Positions 12,701-27,700 of a stretch of DNA of 41,775 nt are shown here, piece by piece (within the stretch, counting starts at the first letter, position 1; each line of letters starts with the position of its first letter). A model generated the notes under the pieces. It was given only the letters and a program-made list of their open reading frames with translations, was not told the origin of the DNA and made no database searches. The stretch covers positions 1-41,775 of the forward strand of contig JASAMV010008293.1 in NCBI GenBank assembly GCA_030248065.1. The letters run 5' to 3'. Position numbers and translations under genes: made by a program. This DNA is from Rhynchonema sp. JSB1_4 (Eukaryota; Nematoda; Chromadorea; Monhysterida; Xyalidae).

Positions 12701-15700
12701 AAAGATGATCCTAATCAGAGAATTATTTGTATTGAAAAAACGTTCCAAATACCATTCCACAGGTACACATATCATCTGAGCCGCCCTGCGTGCATGATTT
12801 CGACGCCAACCAGCCCATAAATGACCCATCTGACTTTGTGTTCATTGCATTTGCGCGTGTGTTTGCCGGCGTGTTGAGACCCAACTGTGAACTGTTTGTT
12901 ATTCGCAATAAACGCGAAGGTGCGCACGGTTTTAATTTGTCATTCTGGTTGTTTTGTTCAACTTGCTTTGAACAGCGTGTGCCACAATCTTCAGATGATT
13001 TGTTGTTTTCAGACACCAAAGCCTGTCAAATCACCAACCTCTATGCACTTATGGGTCGTGAATTGATCAAAGTTGATGAAGTGCCTGCCGGCAACCTGGT
13101 CGGCATCGGAGGTCAGTCGGGTTGTGCTGGCAAAGCGATGAGCGATGTTTTGCCTTACGCATGCAGTGGGTGTATGTGTCTGGCTTTGTTTGAAAGCATT
13201 CAGTTGCTGCTTCGCAACCTAAAAATAAACAAGTTCAACTAGCTGCCACATTCAGGAGACCCATCCTGCTTGACTAACTTTCAGGCTTGGACGACGTTGT
13301 ACTTACCACGGCAACGCTGTCTTCGACTGATGTCTGTCCCACCCTTTCACCCTTGCTGTTCTATGCCGAGCCGATTGTGCGTGTGTCAATTGAGCCTAAG
13401 CAGCCGTCGCAAATGCAAAGGTCGGTGGTCGATTTTTCTACGATTCAAAATTGTTCTTCAAGTTAGACGGTAGTTTTGTTGTTATTTCAGACTAAAACGA
13501 GCCATGAAACTTCTCCAGCAAGCTGATCCGTGCGTGAAAATTGTGTTGCAAGTGAGTTGCTTTACAATGTTCTTTCATTAGGTATTTTTAATGATCGAAG
13601 GGCAAAGATATTGCAAAAACTATTTCGATGTTATATCCAGTCTGTCTGCAACATCAAAATTTTTCAAAATTTTTGCTTGTTTGATATGCAAACAGTGGCA
13701 CACTGACCTTGATTCACGCTTGATTACTAGTTTCGATTTTGATGACCGGAAACAATTGTCGAACAATTAAGCTTTAGCACAATAACATTCTTTGTTTGCT
13801 TGCAGGACACGGGCGAGTTGTTGCTGATTACACAGGGCGAGGTGCACTTGGAACGATGCCTGTCAGATTTGAGACAACGGTTTTCAGGATTGAATCAGGA
13901 TGAGTTTGAATTGGTGAGTGCATTGCTGCAACTGCATGTTCCGGTTGTTTTGTACTTTTGATTTTATTTGCGATTTTTCAGTGTATTGTTACTTTCAAAA
14001 ATTGTATGCTGATCATAAACGTTAACACGGACCGACTTTGCACAGATGGTGTCCGAGCCAATCATCCCCTTTCGTGAGACAATCGTTGAACGACCAAAAA
14101 CGGACATGATGAACGAATTGATTGGACAACAACAATCGATGCAACCGTCAACGTCGGGCACACAAGCACACCAAGTGGTTGGTGTCAGTATTGTTCATTT
14201 TTGGAGTTTCAGCTTCCTTTCTGTATGAGCAACGCAACTCTATTGAATTCGTTACTCGTGGTGTTTTTATCTGCACAGAAAAACATTTTTTATCATCTAT
14301 AGTGTATCCCAATCTGACAGTGAAAGTTGTTCATCGTTGTTGATCACTTTATAACGTTGTTGAATCATCAACATTCACCCATTGTCGATATTCGGCAGGT
14401 CGAATTCCACACAGCCAATCAGCGTGCGACGTTCAAACTTCGCGCAGTGCCTTTGCCAGTGGAAGTTGTGGACTGTTTGGCTGACAATGTTGAATTGATT
14501 GAAATCATCGATAACATGTTGAAACCGACACAGAGCAAGGTTGGACTTGGCCCCCAGTTGTTTGTTGTGGTGCTAATGACTGAGGCTTTTCTTGAGTTTT
14601 TTTCACAACAACGGCAGTCGGTTATCAAGTTGTCCTGTTGTGCAATCGGATTGAGAGACATTTTGGGGCTATGTTCTTACGTACATTTATCTGAAATAAA
14701 TTTACAATGTTATGTCGTTCAGGAGACGCAGTCCATCGTTTCACCTGCATCGAAAGAAGCGATTATCAGATTCCGTCAGAAACTATCAAATGCCTTTGAA
14801 TCAAATTGGAAGAAACGAAGAGGAGACCATTCGAGCTATTGGGGCAGACTGGGTGAGTTCACTATTGTTTTTCCAGAATTGGAGTATTTCCGGATCATCT
14901 AAAAATTAGTGAAATGTATCAGATTTGCACTCAACGCTGCTGCTTGTCGATCAAATCTGGTCATTCGGCTCGCCACACAAAGCACCCAGCAATCTGTTGT
15001 TCAATTGTGTGAAACATTACCAAAGTCAATTGCACACGACCAGTGTATGGAGATGTGTGGATGACGCCATGCATAGACGGATGTCGTCAGGTGAGCAGGA
15101 TCATTTTCACTCAGCCCTATTGATTGGTTATTTATGAATTCAAACATAAGCCTTTGTTACTTGTTCAGATGAAACATCTGATTCGCCCACGAGCACAACA
15201 AGCGATAGCGAACTGGCTGATTGGAATCGCAGTGTGGTGACCGGCTTTAGGATGCGTTGTGTGGCAGGTTCGTTGGGTATTGCAGTCGCTTTGATGTTGC
15301 TCTTGTCGTTCGAATAGAACGTTTGTTTTGATGCCACTCGCATACGTAGGTCCATTGTGCGAGGAGCCAATGCGCGGTGTCGGTTTTGTCATGGAAGATT
15401 GGACACAGCTGCCTGCTGATGTTTCAACCGCTGATGGAAAGGGTTGGTTCATTGCTTTGACAAAAAAAACAGTTTAGCTGTGCAGATTTTCAAAATCGTC
15501 ATATTGTTCGTCACCACATGATGAAATAACGCCCACTTACGTTAGCACGATGACAGGTTTCGACACATACGGCCCTATGTCCGGTCAAATAATGGCGTCG
15601 ATGAAGGAGGGCTGTCGTCTGGCCTTCCAAGCCCAACCACAACGTCTAGTCGCTGCCATGTATTCGTGCGTCATTCAGGCCACGACTGAAGTGTTGGGCA

Positions 15701-18700
15701 AAGTCTATGCCGTGCTCGCGAAGAGGGAGGGACGAGTGAGTTTATTTCGATCATGGTTTCTCAGAATTTTAGTTTCTGTCATGCATCAGCTAATCATCAT
15801 CAGTGACAGAACATGACGAGACCGATCATGTCACCATATAATAAAGCATGAGAATGTGTCAAAATCAATCCAATCAGCACGCACGCAGGTTCTGTCGGAC
15901 GAGCTCAACGAAGGCACCAATCTATTCCAAGTGCACGCCACGCTGCCGGTCGTCGAGAGTTTCGGATTCGCCAACGAGATCAGAAAACGAACCAGCGGAC
16001 TTGCATCGCCTCAGTTGGTCTTCTCGCATTGGGAGGTATTATGCGACTTGCTTTTCTGTTATTCATTGACAACAGATAACGGCATCTTGCACGTAAATAT
16101 TCACAACGGTCCGCATTCCTGTTCCAGATCATACCCCTTGATCCGTTCTGGGTGCCGACAACGCAAGAGGAGATTCAACATTTCGGTGAAAAGGCAGATT
16201 CGGAAAATCGGGTGCGAAAATACATGAATGCAGTCAGGCGAAGGAAAGGGCTGAAAGTTGATGAGCAGGTGGGTCGATGGCCGAATGGTTTAGATCGATG
16301 CACAAACATTTGAGTTCGAGTTCGAAGCTGACCAGCGATGTTTCATTTTTAGGTTGTGGCTCACGCAGAGAAACAGCGTACATTGACGAAAATGAAGTGA
16401 TAAAATTGTGCAACTGTGATACAAAAATTACGCAATTATGCTTGTGCACTTGAGCTGTTTTGTCAACGCTGTTGGATCAAGTCACTTTTTGTTACGTTTT
16501 GCAGTGTTTGCCTGCTATGAATGAGGTGCAAATTTTTAGAAAACAAAAATAAAAAACTGACAAACAAAATTGAGGACATATGATTTTCGATAAAATGGTG
16601 CTTTCCAGCGTCTTGAACTTCGCATCGCCTACTTACCGCTACCGTATTATTTAGTTGTATTAGACAGTCCATTGATAAGCCCGCCCAGAGTTGAGTGCGG
16701 CAAGATGACAGTTCGAGCCGCCGGTCTTCTAGTGTATCGATTGAGCACCAACAGCAGTCCGCAAAGCATCGAATATCTTCTATTGCGCACATCCTACGGC
16801 CAACATCACTACACACCACCGAAGGGGCATGTCGACCCGGGGGAGGACGAATATACGGCTGCTGTCAGGGAGACAAGGGAGGAGGCCGGATTGGATGTGG
16901 GTCCATAAAATTGATCGGGTTTTGGGGGTTCGAGTCTGGCCAGACGCAAATACGGCTATTTTCTGCTCAGGTGATCTGCGTTATTTTGATTCTTTCAGAG
17001 AACATTTTTATCTCCACTTCAAGGTCATCCAAAGCGAGGTAGCAGTCGACCCCAGTTGGCAACACACGCTGTCCTACGTGGCACACAATCAACCCAAGAC
17101 GGTGGTGTACTGGTTGGCACAGTACAGCCACGGCAAGGTTACCCTGTCACATGAACATGAACACTTCGAATGGGCACCTTTGGCACACGCCTGTCAATTG
17201 ATGTGCAAATACAAGGACATGTGTGATATGTTGACTGGGGCTGAAACGTATTTGCTGAAGAAACATAATCTGGTGTGATCCGTTTGATTAATTGGATCTC
17301 GCAAGTCAATCGAAACCAATAAGAAAAGGTCATTCGCTTGACCCTGTCTAGAATGGAAGTGGAAGCGCTGTTTGAGCTGCGCTACCAGCGTATTCGTGTA
17401 CCGTATAGTCTCATGGCAATCCATAGTAGTGTCGCACATTGTCCAATCACACCTGTCCTGTCATCAAATGTTGTTGTTATCTGTTTATCAATCAAACAGC
17501 GGTTTCTCCATTAATCGGCATCGGCGTTGTGTCTGCCCCCTTCGACGTCCGATCAACGACTGTGTGACATTGAACAACGATGTGAAGCATCTCCATCGCA
17601 TAGCGTTGAAACATCTGCTGATTGTTGTTGTGTGCACAATGAAACAATTGGCTCACGCACATTTTGAATTCGTCTTGTTGACCCACATTTACAGTTGCGT
17701 CTGTTCGGCACGCAGTCCAACCGTGCGCGCAGCAGCATCATTGGAAGTGGACGCATTGGCTTTCACAGTCAGGATTGTGGCCAAGGGTCGGCAAGGCGGG
17801 CTTTTTTGGACCATAAAAATACGGTACATACTTTAAAAGTTTATGACCGTTTCATTCATAAAAGATTAGGAAAACACCGCAAGTTCCTGTGGTCGGTAAC
17901 AACAAAATCACCAGCAATCCACTACACACAATCATAAATGGCATTCTGTATCCTTTTGAATGTCCTTGTGACATCACCCATTCCCAACTTCAAGCTGTTG
18001 GTCACATATGCAAATGCCAGTTTGTGCTTGAAGTCCACCTTTACATTCTGCCCTCCGTGTCCCGGGTGACCCACTAGCCAGGTGTCGTTCTGCGAAAGGA
18101 AAGGTTTCATGTTGAGTGAACAGCGTGTGTTTTGTGGCAACGCGGCCATTTGAAGCATTCGCACCGACGTTAACCAGGTGCACTGCTCATCTGTGAAAAT
18201 AGATCGAAAACTGGTAACCAAGTCAGCGCTGCGTAACTATGAATTGCATGTGTTTGGTCTGTCAGGATAAACCACAAGCCCTGGAAGCTGCTGGTATCTG
18301 AATAATTTGAATGACTCAAGTCTCAAATTATGTGAACCATCAGCTGAACCTTCGGACTCGGCGTGTACGCGAAACCGAGTCCTCCGCTCATCCTAGCGCC
18401 CATCACATAATCCACTTCCTTGATCCACAGAGGCTCCTTGATCACGTCAATGGTCTTTTTGGACACGACTTTGCCGTTGACCAAAGCATTGAATGGTTGT
18501 GCCAGGCCACGAGCTGTGGCAATGCCTGAAAACGTGTAGATGTCTAAGATTTTCCAACTTCAAAACTATTTTTTGCGTGCGTCTGCGTAATGTTGCAGCA
18601 TGGCCGTTCAGTGGCATCGGATAAGAGCTCGATGTCACTACCGTAACCCACTGCCTGTATGCGTTTGTGCTTTGAGCGGTAGAGTGCACTCCGCGATGCA

Positions 18701-21700
18701 AATATGGACAAAGCAGAGCTGAATGACCGCTGTACTTCAGCATCCAATCAAACAAATCCGGCATACCGTTGGCGGCTGCAATTTCGACTCGGCGAACGTC
18801 TGGGTTATTGAACGGGTTGCCGCCCTGAAACCTTTTTCTTGAATTCTTGAAAAGAGTATTTTATTTTTTATCCGTTCAACTCCCCTCACCGAATGAATGG
18901 GCGCCAATAACCAGTCGGGTTCAAAGAATGTCTTCTTGGCCAGCGGTGTCAATTGACCAGTGAAATACGGCCACAACATTTTGAAAAAGTTCCAATCTGA
19001 TATCAAGTGCATGAATCCATCAAGTGGTCCGGCCTCGTGCAGCCGTGTGACTCGGTGGTCGAGCTCGACTGGCAGACCCACGTACAACTCTTCGGAGCCT
19101 GAAAAAATCCTATTTATAGGTGTTAGGCCCCGCAGTTCTGTTGTGCTCATTTTTTTCGTTGAACAAACCAGTCGGTTTTATCAACTCTTCCTGAATGTAT
19201 TGTCCGATTGAACGTTTCTTCGGATCGACCCTTCGAATCAGCTGATCGGCCAGCCAACCGTGTGTGAGCGCATGGTAGCCGAATCTTGCAAAAAATCTCG
19301 AACTTATGATCTTTGAAAATAACCAGCGTTATACAAAAACCACCTAAGGGACCAGTTATTTGAAGTAACCATTACCTTGTACCAGCCGGCCATCTCGGTT
19401 TCTCCTTTTCCAATATCGCGCCCATCCTTCGCCAGTCAGCAATATCCTCCAGTGTCACTTGGGGTTCGGTGCATGAAATGCCGGCCTGCTCAATAAGATG
19501 GACTAATGCAAGTGCATTATTATGTTATCAATAATTTCAAACAAAGCAATTCGAACTATGTATGTATGTATATGAGAGAACCTGATGTCCAGCCAATATT
19601 TTGACCGTGATGTTATCCTTCCCGTTCTGAGCGAATTCCGGCCAATATTTACTGACCAGGTCGTCGTAACGCATGTGCCCCTTGTCAACCAGATTTGCCA
19701 GCGCCAACGCCGTCACTGCCTGAAGGAAGTTGTTCAGATTAGTGAAGTTCTGGACAAATCAACAATTTTTATGCTTGTCGTAGTTAATGACATCAGTATA
19801 TGTCTAACGATCGCTGACACAAAAAACGCACTTGACCGAGCCAGTTCGATTTCTATAATTATGAAAGCGGACATAGCCTCCAGAATCGACCACTTGTATG
19901 TTCTGCCGGCTGCCTTTGTGATCTGCGCACCTTTGTTGCCGAGAACACCGTAGTGAGTGTGTCCCTAGTCCACGGTCGCATCGCATGTTCGTCAGCGTAT
20001 CCACCCCAAATATCGACCACCAATTTATTGTTGTAATACACGGCCACCGCTGCACCCTGTGCTTCCCACCCATCACGGAACATCTGTCTGCAATGCAGTG
20101 ATGTTTCATCGTTGTGGTATTATAGCTTATGATTGTGCTTATCTTTCCTGTTTTTATGCGCATTGGGTAGTTGCTCGTCCGACACTAATGCCTAAGATTG
20201 TAATCAAAAATCAAACTAACACTCCCACCTGAACTCATTCTCAACCCGTTTGAATCTAGCATCCACCTCACCACCAAAGTGCTCCGGCAGGGCTGATTTG
20301 AGAGGATTTGGAAAAAGTGGGTTCTGTGGCTGATAATAGATTCGAACACCGACTGCTAGCAGAACAATGAAACCTGTGAGTCGCAAGAAACCCATTTTAG
20401 ATTTGGATGATTAGGTATTTTTTCTACGCAACTGATTGAGTCGACTTTCACTGGTACAAACACTTTTTGCATCTTCTCAATTCTTATCAGCAATTTTATC
20501 AGAATTGGACCAATGTATGTACAGTGTATGTACAATATGGCATTATAGGGAGACAGAACGTACTTTGATGATCACGTACACATGGTTTACGTTGGAGCCG
20601 GGTACAAAAGTCGCCCAGCTAGACTTATTGATTAACCCATAAAATTATGAAACTGTGATAATAAATTCCAACGTCACAAGAAACATAACAACAACAGGTT
20701 GAGTTTCCAACAGCACGTTTAACACATTTCTGGTGAAATGCGCTGGTGTAGTCGATCACGATTCTTCAGACAAACAAATTCGCAAATAAATCTCCACCTG
20801 AATGTCTGCCATCCACTGGCGTCTGTGGGCGGCGTGTGCCATTTTGTCAGTGTTGTCTACGAGCGCACATTATTTCAGCGACAGTTTGAATCAGGTTAGT
20901 GGCTGCTCGGTATTCGGCTGCCATGAACTTATTTTTGACCATTATTATTTATTATTGACCGACTTTTCTTCAAAACACGTCACCACCTGCTGACGATGAC
21001 CTGGTGCGGTGCCCCTGAAAGCTGGCCCAAACTGCCAGTCAAAGTGCACATTACCATTCAGCCACATGCCCTTTATGCAACAGGTTCAAATCCACGTGTA
21101 CGCATTCATCAACCAATCAATCACCGATCACTATTCAATCACTACATGCGATCAGTTCTGTCTGTCGTGGCTGTGGGCGGCGTTGAGTTCGTGCACGAGT
21201 GTTGGCTGTATCTGCAGTGGATTCGTTATCGACTACCCACTGCGACGATATGGCAATAAATTCACTGTGCTCATTGTGAATGGCTGTATGCAAATCACAG
21301 CTGCACTCGTGTCGTTTCTAGCTGGTGGGTTCGGAGTGTTCCAGTGACCATCTTATACCACCAGTTTGGATAATCCTGCTGACGTTTCAGTGCAAATCGT
21401 ATCAATCGAACTGCTGTTCATCGGTCGTTTGCTCACTGGTTCGTTTTACATACCATTAGTTTGATTGATTGATTTGCGCATATTCATCGATTCGCAGGTG
21501 TGTCCATAATCGCGTCGACGTGTGCCACAGTGTACATCTCCGAATGTGCCCCATCCGAGCACAGAGTCCGTCTCAGCTCAATCGTCTATGTCGGTGTGTC
21601 CACATGGACGTTGGTCACCACAATAATCGGACTACCGGAAGTTAGGCAAACTTTCCTCATATAAACCACCTTATTTTTATGTTTGCGATTCTCCATTAAT

Positions 21701-24700
21701 TTTTGTTCAATGATTCTTGTAATCTTAGGTGCTGGGCACTGCGTCCGGTTGGGGCTACGGCTACCTGATCCCGATCGTTCCATCAGTGCTTTTGTTGTGC
21801 TCTGCATTCTGGTTGCCTGATTCACCAAAGTGAGGCGATCAGTCACTTTAATGATCCACGAGGATTATATCGTTGGGAAAAACCAAAATCGTCCCAGATA
21901 TCTATACGTATCGCGACACAAACGTGCCGCAGCAGTGCAATCGCTGATGTTCTACCAAGGCGACGAGTGCTGCATAGAGGATGTGCTGAATCTGATGGAA
22001 CACGAGTGCGCTTCGCAGTCCGCCGCTGACCTGCACACACGCGCACAGTTACTGTGAGTTACGATTACAATCGTAATTACATGCCTACAGCCTCGAAGTA
22101 CAGCGGCACCTATACTTACAATGAGTTACAGCTACTGCATTGTAAATTACCGCATACACAGGCAGTTACAGTTGGGTGCAGTTATTGTATATGTGAAAAC
22201 AGAACGAACACATGTCTTTTGGCGCGATTTGTAAACGCTAGACAGTGACACAATCGCAGGTGACCGTAATTTTTAGTCGGCTAGTTGGTTCGCATTGTTG
22301 AGGGATGACATTTCACTAGTGGCAATTCAGCCATTACCTAGTACATTGTAATGTTTCAAGCGTGTCTTTCTCCATCTAGACGTTCGACGTCTGACGATGC
22401 CGCCTCGCACGCGTCCTGGCGCACCATACTGACGACGCCCGAGTACCGCTGGCCGTTGTTGTTGTGTCTGGCCGTGAATCTCGGCTCTGAATTCGGTGGC
22501 ACCGATATCGTCAGCAATTATTCGACCGGAATTATGAATTTCATAGGCATTCCTAACGACAGATCCGCCACGTTGACATTTGTGGTCACCACTCTGCCTG
22601 CAGGTTTCTTGAAACAGCCTTTATTGCTGAAGTGGCTGATATCTGTAACCATATTCCGCAGGTTTTGCCCTCGCCTTGGCTCTATCGTTGATCAATATTG
22701 TCGGACGACGTTGGCTGGTATTGGTGGGCATGAGCTCAGGTTGGTGATCATTCACTAAAAAAACACTCCCCAATTTTGAACCTTGATGTGTTCCTCCAGG
22801 CCTGATTGCAATGACACTCTTATTCACATGTCAATATGTGAGCGATCAAACGGCAAAAAATCTCTTGGTCACCATCGGTCTGGCTCTGAGCAGTTGCGGA
22901 TATGATTTTGGACCCAGTGTTGTGTCGCACATGATACCTGGTGAGTTTCGACTGTTGGTGGTGGGGAGCTTGGGGGTTGGAGAAAGAAAATTCAAACTCA
23001 CATAGAAAACACGGGTAAAACACGTCATTGTAATGAAGTATATAAGAGCAGATACATAGCATACTTGGGAATCGAATACGCCCTGCCTTGGTTACTTGAC
23101 TGGTTTCAAACACTGATTGACCAAACCTGCTGATTTTACTAACTTTTACCTGCGTAAAATTGTTTACTAGCTGTCAGGAACAGGAAAGGATTTTCACGCC
23201 TTACCAAAATTAGTGACACTAAGTTTTGAAACATTCAATTGGAAAAGTTATGTGAGCCAGGCCGACTTGATCATCAGTCTGATTCCAAATTTTCAACGCC
23301 GGAGCATGCCCAGCTGACTGAGTTTTTTTTATTTTATGCTTTTTTCTTTGCAGCCGAAATCTGTCCACAAGAGTCCCGCTCAACGACTGCTTCAATCGTG
23401 TACGGCCTAGCCTGGGTGCCCACCCTGCTGGTCACCCTCACCTACCCACCATTGCAGACCCTGTTTGGCACCGCAGCCGTACTCCCGCTGATCGCACTCA
23501 ATTTGGCAACTATTATATTTCTTGCTGTCTATCTGCCTGAGACAAAAGGGCGAACGGTGGCCGATATCACCACTGAATGGACCGAAAACACACCACTGAT
23601 TGGTGGACAAAATGGGACAGTTGATCAAGGGAAATAATTTTAAGTCTTGAATGTGATTTGAGAAAAAATGCAAAACGCTGTTGACTATTCTTCTCCTGTA
23701 CCTTTAATTATTACGTTCACACTGCCTATAAACATCACACGATTATACCAAACCGATAAACTTTTTAATAACGAAACGGTGTTACATTTTTGAACAGAAT
23801 GTCTAACTACAGAATTGGCAAGAGACCGGTATCGCAAGTTTGATGTCACAGTCAACACACGTTAACTACACATAACACATGATAATGTAGCATAGCAACA
23901 GCCTTAGATCATGCCAGATCAATTTTAGATGTCATGATTGGTCTATATCCTGATTGACGTTGCTGTTCGATGGATTCACCACATGTATCACAACCTTATG
24001 GTCCATATCCGGGAAGTACATCATGCGTTTCACCTGCTCGTATAGTTCGCACAGATGCACCTCGTCGAAACGGGCGTATAGGAATGCACTGAAACATCAC
24101 AATCATGATTTGTTGGCAAAAAAATGACGAAGAGAAAAGTCCGCAGAGTGACGTGCAATGCGTGTCCCGCAGAGAACAGAAGTGGTCATAAACCGCGATT
24201 TTTTCAAAAACAGCCCCCCCAAGGAGGTGGTGATTCAGATCTTTGTGTCAGCCGTGCCCTAAGACGAGGCCTGTGATGTGAGCAGTGATGTTTTACGCGA
24301 GCATAAAACCTGATCGTGTTTGGTGTTGGCGTCACGTGGCCATCTGGTGCATTCGCACTGACGACGACCTGGTGTCTGTGAGAGCAGGTCGAAAGGGGCA
24401 ATCAAAACATGCTGCACAACTCATGTTACGTTTATGTGTAATCCCAAGCCGAAGTTGGTATCACCCCCAGCAGCCCTAAACATACAATGTGAATTCAGTA
24501 TTGTGAACTGTATAACAATATGCTTTTTGGTTGCCTGTTTTGACCTGCTCTCACAGGCGGCGGTGCAGTATGAGGCTTCCCAAACAACTTCCCCCTGGTC
24601 ACTGACCCACAGTCCTTTTCGGCATCACACATGTCAGCACAATGGTCAATGGTCTCCCCCGGCCGCATCAGTGCCTTCAGCCCATCGTTGATTGGGTCAT

Positions 24701-27700
24701 CATCGGACACAATCGTGTTCGCGTGCACCCGTGTGTAGTCTTTGGCTGCAAATGTTGAATCGTACAAAGGCTGAGTGTGACATGATTTTGCCACATTTAT
24801 TCGGCAACGAATAACTGCCTAGAACACAAACTAAAAGAAAATCAAACGCCATCGAATACCAAACCAACGATAGTATCGTTCCGATGGAGCCGAAGTGGTC
24901 TTCTTCTTGCGTTTGCCATTCACATTGTCACATTGCCATAATATGCACACAATTAGCACCAGACTGTGAACCAGTGGGGACCAATTACCCACCATGGTTC
25001 GTTTCAGAAGGACTTTGCGGTCGAAGAACGCGACAAAATATAGTACAATATTTCACATTTTGCTGAAAATTGAGGGAAATCGTGAAAGGAGACGCTCCTG
25101 TGACGCACATTTTGAAAATTACACACTGTTTCTTATTACAAAATTACGTTTGGAAAGAAACATCTTCAGAAAACATCAGCACAATGTTTTATAGTTTCCC
25201 AACGCTTTTCAACAAACCATTTCTGCTGCACACATGGAATCAAAAATGCATCGGTTAACTGAACGAATGTGTCTGAGCAAAGTTGCTCTCACACACATTT
25301 TTATACAAAACGTGCGCTTTGCTATGCATTACCTATAGTCCCCACGGTTTGGTAGAAAAGCAAAAAGTACGCGACGTGAAGTTTTATACTGCCACCAATA
25401 CACGCGCATTGGGGAATCAACGTTTAGCACTTTTCGCGTGTAAAGAACTTCGTTGAGTACCACAATATTGCAAAACCGCAGTGCAGTGCCCAAATCATGC
25501 AGTATAGTCCGTCCACCAGCTCATGGCACTTTGTGTTGCTGCTGGCTGGTTTGGTCCCTTCCTCCACGTTCTAATGAAAGAGAAATTGAGTGTGAGCGAT
25601 CTTGCAAAAAAACTAAAAAAATAATAAAATGTGTCGAAAAGGATTGAATTCGATCAAATTTATAATTAAATTAAATTAAAATCTATAAAACACGTCGATT
25701 TCATAAAGACAGCAATTTAGGAGCAAAAATAATTTTTTTCGGAAACTCATTTTCTCTTTCAGTAGAACATTAGGAAGGGAACAAGTCGGCCAGCAGCAAC
25801 ACAAAGTGCCATGAGCTGGTGGACGGACTATACATATCCTTCTGCGCACTGTACCCATCTTACCCAAACACAAAGCTTCGCCAACGTGCGTTACAGCTGT
25901 TGCTGTGTGTTTATGTTGAGTAAAAAAGTTTATGGTCATGGCAAAAAACCAGTAAAGTTTGGGGTTGATGTTGACCCGCCTGAAAAGTTGAACTTTCAAA
26001 ATGTATAGGAAACCAAGAAACAGATCGGATCAAATCAGATAATTTTCGTTAACAAAACTTGCGGCAACCATTTTTCCATAAAACTTGAACAGCTTTCTAA
26101 CAATCAAACCAAAACGGAAGAGATATGTTTGAAACGCGATCAAAATTAACAAGATGGACAACAGAACAATGCAGGCAATAAGTTTTATCAGCGTCGTTTC
26201 ATGAAAAAACTTCACTGCCCGGGTGCGCACACGGGAAAATTAAAGGGAACGAATGAGAAAACAACGAACGCCAGACCTACAACATTATATCGCTGTGTAA
26301 CCTATACGAGTGCATGTCCTGAACACCGATCCACTCCGCTGCTGATACAGAACAGAACAGCAGTGTCATTAAAATATTTTTTAAAACAAATTGTCTCGTA
26401 TAATTGATCAAACGTGCGCGACCCAAACCCGTCATCCTTTAAGTCCAGATTTTATCGGATTTTTATGTTTTTATGAAGATGTATAAGTACGTTTACGACG
26501 GCAATTACAAGGTACTACCGCGATGTGGGCTCCGATAGATAAAAAAAACAGCTCAACAAAATGTATTTTACACAAACATCCCTCCTTCGTGGCGCACTCT
26601 TCTCCAATACATCACGGCCAAAACAAATGACTGTAATCACGGTGTGGCGGTGAACTCACGTAGAGTGTTTTTATCATTTTTTTGCCGTTGTTTTTTATGT
26701 TTCTGTGCCACCCTCCACGTGGCCACTTGATTACAGAATCACTGCTGGTCGGTAATCCATAAATCTCACGATGACATTGACATAAAGGGTATATGTGAGA
26801 TTTCAATGTGCTGCAGTCCTGCGTGCAAATCAGATTAAAAATTATAGAGCGACAGGAATGAGCGCACAATTACAAACACGTTCAGCAATGTCAGTCCTCC
26901 GCTTCCAAACGCAATCGCATCGACGCCTTTGTGGCCACGTGAATCTCCGACTTGCCATTCAGGTCGGCAAAGTACCGCATTTCAGGTATGTCGCTGTACA
27001 ACTCGCACATGTGCACATTCGGGAAGTTGGTGTACACGACTGTCCTGCAGACAAACGTGTGTTTCATAGGCGAGAATCGAAGCCCGAGTGTTTGGCTCAC
27101 GCCAAAAGCCATTGGCCATTAGGCTTGCCCTGCGTTGCCTTGGCCCTGCCTTTTCTTTGCTCAAAGGTCCCCAGGCGGCCTCACAAGCAGCGGGGCGGGG
27201 CGGGCGAGGGCCCGCAACCCGCACGGCAGGAAGACACAAGAGGGGGGGGGGGGGGGGGGCGCCCGCCCCCCCGGGGTCGGGGGCGGGCGGGGCGCGCCCC
27301 TATCGGCCGCCTCGCAGCTGCACCCAACCCCCAAGACCCCTCCCCACCCTTCCTTGAAGGCTTTTTTATTTTCCCATACAATTCATTTCTCTTTTCCAAC
27401 CCCCCCCCCCCCTGCTTCTCTGTAAACCGCGTCTAATTTTGGTGCCGCTCTCTCCTTTACGCAGATTTCAACAATTCTTATCCTTTCCTCCGCATTTTGT
27501 ACCACTCGCAGACCGGCGCCCCCCCTCCCTCGGCCCCCCCCCCCCCCCTAAAAGCTTCCGCTCGATTGTCCAATATCGCCAACAACATTTCCGAAATCAA
27601 TAAATCTCCAATTAATGGCGACATGAAATGTCACCTGCATTTGGGTTCATCGTCACACCACTGTTTGCAATTGAGCACATTCTGATGTGGCAGCATGAGC